Source of the DNA: Cymbomonas tetramitiformis
Lineage: Eukaryota > Chlorophyta > Pyramimonadophyceae > Pyramimonadales > Pyramimonadaceae
Assembly: GCA_001247695.2 (NCBI GenBank)
Contig: LGRX02024772.1
Location: 1 to 64,000, forward strand
Reading direction: 5' to 3'
Length of the DNA stretch: 64,000 nucleotides
Below are positions 56,763 to 64,000 of the stretch, piece by piece. The notes beneath the pieces were generated by a model, which did not search any database, was not told the origin of the DNA, and worked only from the letters and a program-made list of their open reading frames with translations. The position numbers and the translations under genes are program-made. How positions within the stretch are numbered: the stretch's first letter is position 1; every line of letters begins with the position of its first letter.

Positions 56763-58993
56763 AGACGGCAGCCCTCGTACTCTGGGGAGCCGAGTCGTTG
56801 CCCTGTGGGTGTCGGAGCGCCAGCGGATGTCGCCATGGCTAGCAGCTCCTCCGTGACATCCACGTGGGCCAGCAGCTGGACCGAGCGGCTCGTCTTATCC
56901 TGGCTCTGCCGCAACTCCCGCTCAGCCTCTATGGCCCAAGTCAGGAGTTCGTGGCGGCCTTTACTGGCCGTCCGGCTCAGAGTCAGAACCGAAGCGCCTT
57001 TCCTCTCGGCTATAAGGAAGACCTTCCTCCTTATCTCCGGTATCAATCCCGTAAGGAATATCTCCAGCAGCTCCTCTTCCGGCACCGGAGAGGTGAGCTC
57101 GTGGGCAGCCAGCATGCTCACGATGTCGTGAGCAAGGTGCACCCCGTCCCAGAACTCGCGGACCGTGCGAGTCTGTCTGTCCTGACTTTGACGCACACGA
57201 CGCAGGAACGGACCGATCGACGCCATTTCCCCCTTGTCGGGCATCACCAGTTGCGCCAAGGGAACCACTATGACGTCCAAGGTGAGGTTCTTACCTTCCC
57301 GAGCCTCCGTCAACACCGAAGAAAGCTCGCGGTACTCGGAGCTGAGTGCGCCGAAGCAGTGTCTGGCCACTTCTGACAGCAGGGAGTGGTCCGACAACAC
57401 CTTCTCCTCACCCCCGCTCTCCAGACGCGCCATCCCCATGGCGTAGCGCACCGGCTCCAGTTCCCGAACCTCCCTGATCTGCCGAACAAATCGGAGGAGC
57501 CGACCAAAGACGTGGGACGACCCCTCCACCTCTGTGTGGTATTTGTCCACTGCCTTCTCCATGGCTCTGAGGGCCTCCTTGAGAGCGTGCTGCTCGTCCT
57601 TACGACTGTAATGGCTCCGGGGCTCCCTGTAACGAGAGGAAGACGAGAAGGTGAACTGGCTGTCGCCATCCCCGTCCTCGCCATCGCCGCCAGGGTCCTC
57701 GCCCGGACTCCCCGGGCCTCCCGGCCCTCCAGGGTCACCGCTCCCCGAGCCACCAGGACCACCATGACCGCCGGCACCGGGCATCTCCGAAAGCTCGTTT
57801 GGCTCCGAGTGCTCCAGTTGAGGGACCATCCCCCCCCCGTCTCCCGGTGTGTCTGCCGCCGTAGGAAGCGGAGGTGGCATCACAGCCGGAAAGTGGTCGA
57901 AAGCACCGGGCCACACGTCCGCGGCGCAAAACCCACACACCGGCAGGTACACCTTTTTCATGAACGCTACCACACTCTTCTTAGCGCTTGCCTGACACGC
58001 CCACATACGCACCGGGCTCTCCTCGTGCCCGCACCCACAGCGAGCGCAGCTCTCTGCGACGGACGCCAAGGCCGTCGTGAGACTGTGAATCACCTGGGCC
58101 CCGAGGACCCTGTCCTCGTCCGAGATCCTTGCCTTCAGGCATTGCCTGATCTGGCTGGTAGGGTGCAAGCACCCGGCGACCTGACCCAGGGAGCGATACC
58201 TACGAGCGGCGTCGTAAAACAGGCGCTGGGCTTCGATCCCCGGGTTGGCATACCCGACCACGTGTTTCCGGAGGGCGTCGCAGACTCGTATAGGAAGGGA
58301 AACAAAGTCCCATGAGTGCGGCGGAAGCGATGTCACGCCCACGCGCGACTCCTCCGGAGGGCTTTGAACGCCCCGGTTCTCGACGTCACAGGTGACGACG
58401 GAAGTCGGCTCTACCAGCTCATGTCCCTCTCGGGAGATGGGCGTCTCCTGAACCGGACTCGACGCTGCCGCTGAGGGCCCCCGAGCGTCTGACTCCACGG
58501 GCCCTGGGGGCGAGGCCTGAACCAGGGCGAGCCTTTGGACTTGTGACTCTATGACCGCCTGCAGCCTCTCCTCCAGCTGGGCCTCAGCTGCCGCTCGCCG
58601 CTCCTCAGCGGCTACCTGCTGAGCGACGCTCTCGTCGACAGCCAACTGCCTGGCAGTCTCCCGGGCCTCTGCGGCCAGCCGGTCTGCAGCCCAGCGCTCT
58701 TCGACAGTGCGTTGCTCGGAGACCCTGCGTTCCTCGGCAGCGCGCTGATCGGAGATCCTGCGCTCCTCGGCAGCTCTTTGACTCTCTTGGAGTTGCCGAG
58801 ACAGCTGTTCCAGGCGAGCCTCGGCGGCCGCCTCCCGAGCTTGCGACTCCTTCTGCCAGGCTTCCTTCAGCTCTTGCAGGTCCTGACTGTTCCTGCTCGA
58901 AGTGGACTCCGGGGACGACGACGTGTTCCCTGAGGAAGTCGGACCGGGGTGCGGGGCCGATGGTGCTCGACTGGGCTTCCGGGTGCGAGGCAC
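56570..58993 (-). CDS. Retroelement C gag
   Basis: 807 codons, ATG at 58,993 (MPRTRKPSRAPSAPH), TAA at 56,570. Residues ~35-200 form a long Glu/Arg/Ala-rich coiled coil with repeated AEERR units. Around 315-365 a Cys-rich motif (CARC...CGFC...WPGAFDHFP) is shared with B and may bind zinc. A Gly/Pro-rich linker and Ser/Arg region follow. The capsid-like domain (~480-720) contains REFWDGVHLAHDIVSML and EEELLEIFLTGLIPEIRR, as in Retrotrans_gag. A CCHC knuckle (CRLCKSMDHYARDCP) is near 745-760. It makes the virus-like particle and packages the RNA. Only ~28 nt of leader remain before the truncated LTR. Confidence 0.88.
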   Translation of the reverse strand: MPRTRKPSRAPSAPHPGPTSSGNTSSSPESTSSRNSQDLQELKEAWQKESQAREAAAEARLEQLSRQLQESQRAAEERRISDQRAAEERRVSEQRTVEERWAADRLAAEARETARQLAVDESVAQQVAAEERRAAAEAQLEERLQAVIESQVQRLALVQASPPGPVESDARGPSAAASSPVQETPISREGHELVEPTSVVTCDVENRGVQSPPEESRVGVTSLPPHSWDFVSLPIRVCDALRKHVVGYANPGIEAQRLFYDAARRYRSLGQVAGCLHPTSQIRQCLKARISDEDRVLGAQVIHSLTTALASVAESCARCGCGHEESPVRMWACQASAKKSVVAFMKKVYLPVCGFCAADVWPGAFDHFPAVMPPPLPTAADTPGDGGGMVPQLEHSEPNELSEMPGAGGHGGPGGSGSGDPGGPGGPGSPGEDPGGDGEDGDGDSQFTFSSSSRYREPRSHYSRKDEQHALKEALRAMEKAVDKYHTEVEGSSHVFGRLLRFVRQIREVRELEPVRYAMGMARLESGGEEKVLSDHSLLSEVARHCFGALSSEYRELSSVLTEAREGKNLTLDVIVVPLAQLVMPDKGEMASIGPFLRRVRQSQDRQTRTVREFWDGVHLAHDIVSMLAAHELTSPVPEEELLEIFLTGLIPEIRRKVFLIAERKGASVLTLSRTASKGRHELLTWAIEAERELRQSQDKTSRSVQLLAHVDVTEELLAMATSAGAPTPTGQRLGSPEYEGCRLCKSMDHYARDCPQASQRPKEWAKCLLEDTLALIGDESVEEALAAIGLDFVQEDAPQPGASSPQ

Positions 58994-59021
58994 CGGGCGA
59001 CTGGGGCCGCTCGGCTTAGCT

Positions 59022-59072
59022 GCGTTTTATACTTAGCCGTTTTTCTTGCTCTTGTGCTTGCCTCCTAGCACA
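59022..59072 (-). repeat. Truncated 5' LTR of retroelement C (51 bp)
   Basis: Minus strand TGTGCTAGGAGGCAAGCACA onward to AAAACGCAG is identical to the first 51 bases of the 3' LTR, then switches to the gag leader. The remaining ~400 bp of LTR, with any primer binding site, is missing. The flank is the ctcgt duplication at 59,073-59,077. Confidence 0.88.
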
Positions 59073-60748
59073 CTCGTCGCGTTGTTCAAATGCAACTCCG
59101 CCTCAATGGCGTATTCCAGCGCTAGACGTCGACTGGCTGGAAGGGCGCGGTCGAGGAGGATCAAGGGGGTCCCCTTCCGTTCTGCAATCTCGAACGCCTC
59201 CTTCCGTACCTCCGCGGATAAGCCCGAGAGGAAGACGTCCAGGAGGTCGGATTCCGGAACCGGAGTGGTGAGCTCGTGTGTCGCCAACATGGTCACCACG
59301 CGATGGGCTAGATGCAGTCCATCCCAAAACTCGCGCACTTTGCGCGGTGTCGCCATGCGTCCTTGAGTTTGGCGTACTCGGCGTAGGAACGAGCCCAAGG
59401 TGGCCATTTCACTCTTCAGCGGCACGATCAACTTCGCCAGCGGCACGATGACCTTCTCAAGGTTCAATGACTTGTCCGCTTCGGCATCCAAGAGAACCCC
59501 TCGCAGCTCCGTTCCTTCGGAGCTAGGTGTAGGGAAGCAGTGCTGGGTGATCTCCTTCAACAAAATATGCACCGAGAGAATCGGCTCTCCGAACTCGAAT
59601 GCTCCGTTGGGCACGTTGCATGGGGTGTTCATCGCGAGGAGCACCACTGGAAGGGTTAAGCACCTGTCGAACTCGTCCACGAATCGTAACAGCGGGCCGA
59701 AGGGGTTCGTGGACCCCTCCAACGGTGCTGAGTACAAGGACATGATGTCCTTCGCGGCCTTGAGGGCATATGAGTGCCTCGTGTACTCCTCCCTTTGCTG
59801 CCTGCCATCATTGTACGAGGACCTCCTACTCGAACCGAAGCTGTAGGACGTCTCATCGTCGGGCGGATCGTCACCGCCTCCGCCCCCGCCATGGCCGCGA
59901 CGTCCATCTCCAAGATTCCGCGAGGGGTCGCTAGGCGCGTCAGAAGTGGGGTCGCCAGGCGGCTCATTCCCCCCCCCTTGATGGCCACCGGGTCCTCCCG
60001 GGTCGTCACCGTCGTCATCACCATCACCTCCATCGTCGTCGCCTCCGCCGCCCCCACTGGTCCCACCAATTGCTGAGGATGGCCTCGGGGTCACTGAAGG
60101 GAAGCGGTCAAAGGCACCCGGCCAAACCCCGCGCGTGCAATATATACACAACGGCAGGAATTGAGTGGTTTCAGACAAGTCTGAAAGAGCTGTAAGCCCG
60201 CAATTCCATATGGCTACCGGGGGCTGCGGGCTACGAGTGCATCTCGAGCACGGAACGTTGGACGTGCTGGACGCGACTTCGTCGTACACGCAACGAACGA
60301 TCGCCGTTCCCGCCAGAGGTGGTGAAGGAAGTTGAGAGGCTGGGGCTTCGGAGACCGGCGGTCCACACCCAGACGCTAGGTCATGGTCTCGGTACCTTCT
60401 TGCGACGTCACAGAACATGCGCTCCGCTTCCATCTTGCTCACGTGGCCAGGTAAGTGCTCCTCCACGTGTGCACGGATAGCGGTAACGGCTGGCACACTA
60501 ATGGACCTCCAATCCATTTTGGCTAGGCGGTCATGCACACTCGTGGGGGAAGATGCACGCGTGGAGGCGTCCTTCTCGAACGTCACGCCTTTGTGGCCCC
60601 GTACGTCAACAGTCGTGGCTGACGGGGGCACCATCAGAGCTTCGTGTTCAGCTTCTTGAGCATCACTTGTGACGGTCGCATAGCTCGCGGGGGTATTAGG
60701 TGGTTGCGTGCTCTGGCCGTGAGTGCGCTCGTCCGTCAGCGGCTTCAA
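59073..60748 (-). CDS. Retroelement B gag: central part with Cys-rich and capsid domains
   Basis: The frame opens at 60,748 and runs into the LTR of C, whose bases give a false end at 59,033; native coding stops at the insertion site 59,073. It has the same Cys-rich motif as C (CSRC...CIYC...WPGAFDRFP), a Gly/Asp-rich linker and the capsid-like domain (REFWDGLHLAHRVVTML, ESDLLDVFLSGLSAEVRK). Gag continues at 47,595. Its 5' end overlaps the next frame by about 50 nt, so a frameshift mutation or translational frameshift joins them. Confidence 0.85.
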
Positions 60749-63068
60749 GTGCGGCCTGCACCACTATCTTGCTCTCCGCCACTTGTTGCTCCAGCAGTCG
60801 TCGATCTCGAGCTGCTTGGTCAAGTTGTTGGCGTTGCTCTTCCGCGGCGCGCTGCATTTCTCGAAGTTGTTGGTGGTGACGTGCAGCTTCCTCCGCCTGC
60901 GATGCTACAGCTTGTTCATGCTGATGTGAGACAGCGTCCGCGGCATGCTGCATGCGCGCTATCTGCTCCTCAGCAGATTCGAGAGCGGCCTGTCGCGCTT
61001 CTTGGCACACCTTGGTGCGGAGCTCCTGCTGCATCCGAGTTGCTTCCTCCACGGCATTGTGCATGTCCATGCGCAACGCTGTGAGCTGCGCTTGGTGCGC
61101 AGTGGCTGCATCCAACGCGACTCGTTCGGTCTCCTCTTGCAGCTCTCGTAGTTGCCGCTCGTGTCGCGTGACTTGAGCTTGGCGTCGCCGTTGGCGTCCA
61201 CCCTTTTGCCGAGAGCTCCTAGATGAAGAGGTGTGCGAGGCGTCAGAGGAGAGCGCTTCAGTAGAAGATGTTTGACACGATGAAAGTGTGGACTTCTCCT
61301 CGCTGGACGTAGAGGTGGAGTCGTACATCAATTTACCTTCGTCACTGCGACGTCGAGCCCTGGCGAGCTTGCGCTTGGCCAACTTCTGCCGCTTCCGCTC
61401 CTGCTTCGCCACCTCCTTCTTATGGGCTAACTCCGTCAAAGCTTGGACACGTACAGCACGTTCTCGTTGTGTGGGTCGTGGGGCAGATGAAGCTTTTGAT
61501 CGAGGTGGTTGTGGGGCGGAGTCAACGGAATGAACGTCTTCCTCATTGATCGTGGAGTCATCTTCAGACGACAAGACGCCATAGGGGTTGCGGCTAGGTA
61601 CAGATTGTACGCCATGCTGTTGAACACTTGCTCCCAAAGTGGTTGTACGCCTTAGAGTCTTTATCACCTCCTCGACGCTCACTCCCAACCGCACCAGCCT
61701 TGCAGGCCGGTTGGCTGGGATGGTCGTGACGAGTGGTCGTGCAGAGTGGAGGTGATGATAATGGTGGCTTGCTGAGGTAACATGCGACAGAAGGAGTCCA
61801 CGAGATGAGATCACGCGTTGCTCTCCACTCTTCGTTCTCAGCTGCACCTCCCATGTGATTGCAGCAATGGAGTCTTCTTGGCCACACAGGCGGCGAAGAT
61901 GTCTACGCAAGGTCGCCCATTGTTTCGGGGTCACGTCAGGCGTGTCCGTCAGAGCTGACCACTCGTGGAGGACTTCGCGCTTCACATGTTGTTCACGCTG
62001 GACCGCAAAGGTGGTGCACTTGGAAGCGAAGTCCACGGTAGCCTTCCACGCTTTCATACACTTCCTCACGTAGAACTCGGACCGGGCGATGTTACACACC
62101 GTGATTTCGAGAGTGATCTCTTTTACACGACGTTGTTCTTCTCGCCATGCACTCAAGAGCCGGGACGCCAATCGTGAACTTGCGTGTCCAGCAAAATCTT
62201 GCTTTTTGCGTTGGACCTGATTCTTGCGATGAGCTCGCTCGTGCCATGCTGTAAGGGAAACACGCATGAGTGCGAGACGGGCACGTAGGCGCCATGTCGT
62301 AAGCGCAGATGAAACACGCCCGCTGAGCACTCGTGCTGTCCAAGTACTCCACCAATTACGCAATGCACATACCGCCAGAATATCCACTGCTACAGCTTGG
62401 CGTGCCAGCCTGACGCTCCACTCGTTCACGCTTGACAAACCGCGCTCGCCACTTGAGGGTGCACTTTCACGCCTAGGCGTAAATATGTTGCTCTCATGGG
62501 TCAGGTTTCCAACGTGATGCTCTGGTGCCAAAGGCAAATGGTCAACTACAGCTTCGCTATGAGGAGATGATCTCAAATTATGAGCGGTGGCTATAGCGAC
62601 CGTGTTGAGCTCCTCGAGAGCTGGTTGGCTACGTTGTAGACCTGAGGCACCTGCACCCCCTGCACGCTGCTGGGGTGTAGAGTAGCACTCAAACATACGT
62701 ACAGTGGCAGATACCAGCCCAGGAGAGTCACGCGAGCCGTCGGGGAAATTCGTGGGCGTGGCAGGCAGCGATGCTTGGGTGCGACTTTCCTCTTGAGGTA
62801 GAGGCGCGCTCGCCAAAAGCGCGTATTCGCCCTCCAGAGAACGTTGTACTGCTCCCCCCCCCCTGCTGCCCCGCCGCGCTCCGGCTGGCGCCTCCCATTC
62901 CGGGACAAAGTACGGGGTGGGCCCCAAAGCCCCAAGCCCATCCAATCCCCGGTGCTCAAACACCTGGGCCGAGCTGGAGAGCCCGGAGGGCCCAGAAACA
63001 GCACCCGCCACCCCCGAGCGCCGCTGAGGCGGAATATACAGCGAAGAAGCCCGCCGTGAAGAGGACAT
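60696..63068 (-). CDS. Retroelement B: N-terminal ORF with spaced Trp repeats and coiled coil
   Basis: 790 codons, ATG at 63,068 (MSSSRRASSLYIPPQRRSG). After a Gly/Pro-rich N-terminus, residues ~215-400 contain Trp-centred helical repeats (STWTAR, TTWRLRAR, TAWHERAH, SAWREEQR, KAWKATVD, HEWSAL) spaced 16, 16, 33, 33 and 29 residues. This resembles Sfi1-type centrin-binding repeats. A stretch RNPYGVLSSEDD is of the kind common in retroelement first ORFs. The C-terminal ~200 residues are a long Gln/Glu/Ala-rich coiled coil, matching the position and character of the coiled coil at the start of C gag. I take it as the 5' part of B gag, now in another frame, or a separate upstream ORF. The Trp-repeat part has no counterpart in C. 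Confidence 0.6.
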   Translation of the reverse strand: MSSSRRASSLYIPPQRRSGVAGAVSGPSGLSSSAQVFEHRGLDGLGALGPTPYFVPEWEAPAGARRGSRGGGAVQRSLEGEYALLASAPLPQEESRTQASLPATPTNFPDGSRDSPGLVSATVRMFECYSTPQQRAGGAGASGLQRSQPALEELNTVAIATAHNLRSSPHSEAVVDHLPLAPEHHVGNLTHESNIFTPRRESAPSSGERGLSSVNEWSVRLARQAVAVDILAVCALRNWWSTWTARVLSGRVSSALTTWRLRARLALMRVSLTAWHERAHRKNQVQRKKQDFAGHASSRLASRLLSAWREEQRRVKEITLEITVCNIARSEFYVRKCMKAWKATVDFASKCTTFAVQREQHVKREVLHEWSALTDTPDVTPKQWATLRRHLRRLCGQEDSIAAITWEVQLRTKSGEQRVISSRGLLLSHVTSASHHYHHLHSARPLVTTIPANRPARLVRLGVSVEEVIKTLRRTTTLGASVQQHGVQSVPSRNPYGVLSSEDDSTINEEDVHSVDSAPQPPRSKASSAPRPTQRERAVRVQALTELAHKKEVAKQERKRQKLAKRKLARARRRSDEGKLMYDSTSTSSEEKSTLSSCQTSSTEALSSDASHTSSSRSSRQKGGRQRRRQAQVTRHERQLRELQEETERVALDAATAHQAQLTALRMDMHNAVEEATRMQQELRTKVCQEARQAALESAEEQIARMQHAADAVSHQHEQAVASQAEEAARHHQQLREMQRAAEEQRQQLDQAARDRRLLEQQVAESKIVVQAALEAADGRAHSRPEHATT

Positions 63069-64000
63069 TGAAAAAGCTGCTTAAGTCGGTGGAGAAACGC
63101 AGCAATCTGATTCCGAAAAATCTGCCAGCGCTTCCGCCGTACAGGCGTATAGTGTTAAGAGCGAAGACGCAGAAGCCCAACAGCAAATAAACAACTGCCG
63201 TTACCAAATCCCAACCAAAGTTTTCCAGCGAATTCGAAGAGGTAAGACGAAAACAAATCGAGCAAAACTGGCCAACGATCGGCCCACGGAAGTCAAAGCA
63301 ACGCTGCAGCTCTTAGGGTTAGCCACTGTTAAGAACGCTAGAGCGCTGCAGAGCTTAAGGGCAACGAAGGCAAGCCGCATCTGCCAATTCAGAGAACATT
63401 TTCGAATTCCAAAGCATAAATTTGCGTAATTCCACTCAGTCGCAAAGACACTCGACGAAGAACACGCACGCCAGCGGAACAGCGCTAATTCGAAGCTGCA
63501 TCACGCCAATTCCGAGCCAAAGAAGAACGTTGCGCACACATTCCAACTGCAGAGTGGAGAGTAGACGAAGATCTCGCGGAAAACGCTGACTAACCGGTAC
63601 AATTCCCGAGAAGAATTAACGGCGCAAAGCTGCCAGCGAGTAAGAAAAACGCCGAGGCGTTGTCCAGTGCGTCAGAGCGCAAATATGCCCAGCAGCCAGA
63701 AGTAGATTCCCAAATCCCGCAAAGCCGGTCTCCAGGGAAGAATTACAATCCCCGATACAATCCGCACCGTGAATTTGGCAGTCGCGCACGCCAATGGAAC
63801 GCGGAAAGGATAACGCAACGAGGCCAAGGACTCAAATAGCTGTTACACTGCACACTGGACAAGTCGCAATTCTCTAATCTCCACAGATCACGACGCCACG
63901 AAGAATTAAGTCTCCATTGACAATTGAAAGATAAGATACAACGTCAAAAAGCGCCATGGAGGCCAGTAAGTGAAAAACGACTGCACCCACGGTAGGTGGG
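63069..64000. other. Presumed 5' leader of retroelement B; no LTR found
   Basis: About 0.93 kb, rich in aattc and gaa/cgc words, with no long frame. No copy of the LTR ends (tgtaggaggc or cctagcaca) occurs here, so the 5' LTR of B must lie further on or be lost. Confidence 0.45.

Larger units (their letters stand above)
47596..59072 (-). mobile_element. Retroelement C: Ty3-like relative of B nested in B's gag
   Basis: 11,477 bp, flanked by 5 bp direct repeats ctcgt (47,591-47,595 and 59,073-59,077). It has a full 3' LTR, polypurine tract, repeat-rich 3' UTR, pol and gag. The 5' LTR is reduced to its first ~51 bp and joined directly to the gag leader. The RT has an internal deletion that removes the catalytic Asp pair, so this copy is dead. 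The domain order equals that of B, and proteins align along their length. Confidence 0.93.
25696..64000 (-). mobile_element. Retroelement B: Ty3-like, with Dam-like and C5 methyltransferases, interrupted three times
   Basis: The element begins (its 3' end) at the LTR edge at 25,696 and runs past the window end; its 5' LTR is not seen. Native parts in the window are 25,696-26,610, 38,883-46,511, 47,435-47,595 and 59,073 to about 63,068 or beyond, at least 13 kb in all. Interruptions are the CACTA element (26,611-38,882), a pogo-like element (46,512-47,434) and retroelement C (47,596-59,072). Each has matching target duplications, and coding resumes in frame across the CACTA and pogo-like sites. 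Apart from these, the pol frame has only one internal stop codon, so B was probably intact until fairly recently. Confidence 0.9.

Noticed and set aside
57386..58315. 309-codon plus-strand ORF
   Set aside because: It is the antisense of C gag in a GC-rich stretch, with no domain.

Overview
This is eukaryotic DNA made almost entirely of transposable elements and satellite-like repeats. No convincing host gene apart from one small RING ORF was found. The evidence is Ty3/gypsy-type retrotransposons (protease, reverse transcriptase (RT), RNase H, integrase, chromodomain or PHD finger), an En/Spm (CACTA)-type transposon with GT-AG introns, and AT-rich spacer with inverted-repeat elements. The taxon cannot be fixed from the sequence. 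The cytosine methyltransferase types and element styles would suit an alga or other unicellular eukaryote, but that is inference. All three retroelements lie on the minus strand.

Layout. 1-2770: satellite of twelve ~229 bp units, abutting the stop codon of retroelement A. 2768-18335: retroelement A, a decayed giant Ty3-like element. In 5'-3' order it encodes a Gag-like region with a zinc motif, a DTG aspartic protease, repeated zinc-motif plus membrane-helix modules, RT, RNase H, a DNMT3-like cytosine methyltransferase, integrase and a terminal PHD finger. It is broken by stops, frameshifts and three inserts (about 7.3-7.74, 11.10-13.38 and 17.54-17.66 kb). 18.34-18.96 kb: hairpin-bearing direct repeats. 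19.08-22.52 kb: a long-TIR element holding smaller foldback elements. 22.5-25.7 kb: AT-rich spacer with several repeat families and a 100-codon PIP-box + RING-CH ORF.

25,696 to beyond 64,000: retroelement B, interrupted three times. A 12,272 bp CACTA-like transposon (26,611-38,882, TSD TCT) sits in its cytosine methyltransferase domain. A 923 bp pogo/mariner-like element (46,512-47,434, TA TSD) splits its Gag zinc knuckle. Retroelement C (47,596-59,072, TSD CTCGT) sits in its gag. B's 3' LTR and polypurine tract are at 25,696-26,233; its 5' LTR is outside the window.

B and C are relatives with one architecture: Gag with coiled coil and CCHC knuckle, protease, RT, RNase H, a phage Dam-like adenine methyltransferase, integrase, chromodomain and a compact C5 cytosine methyltransferase. 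Each therefore carries two different DNA methyltransferase folds. Element A carries a third, DNMT3-like type in the same RNase H-integrase slot used by Dam in B and C. Repeated association of DNA methylation and chromatin-reader domains with integrating retroelements is the main biological message. The CACTA element carries a ten-exon transposase, a second gene on the other strand, and hundreds of short palindromes that fill its ends and introns.
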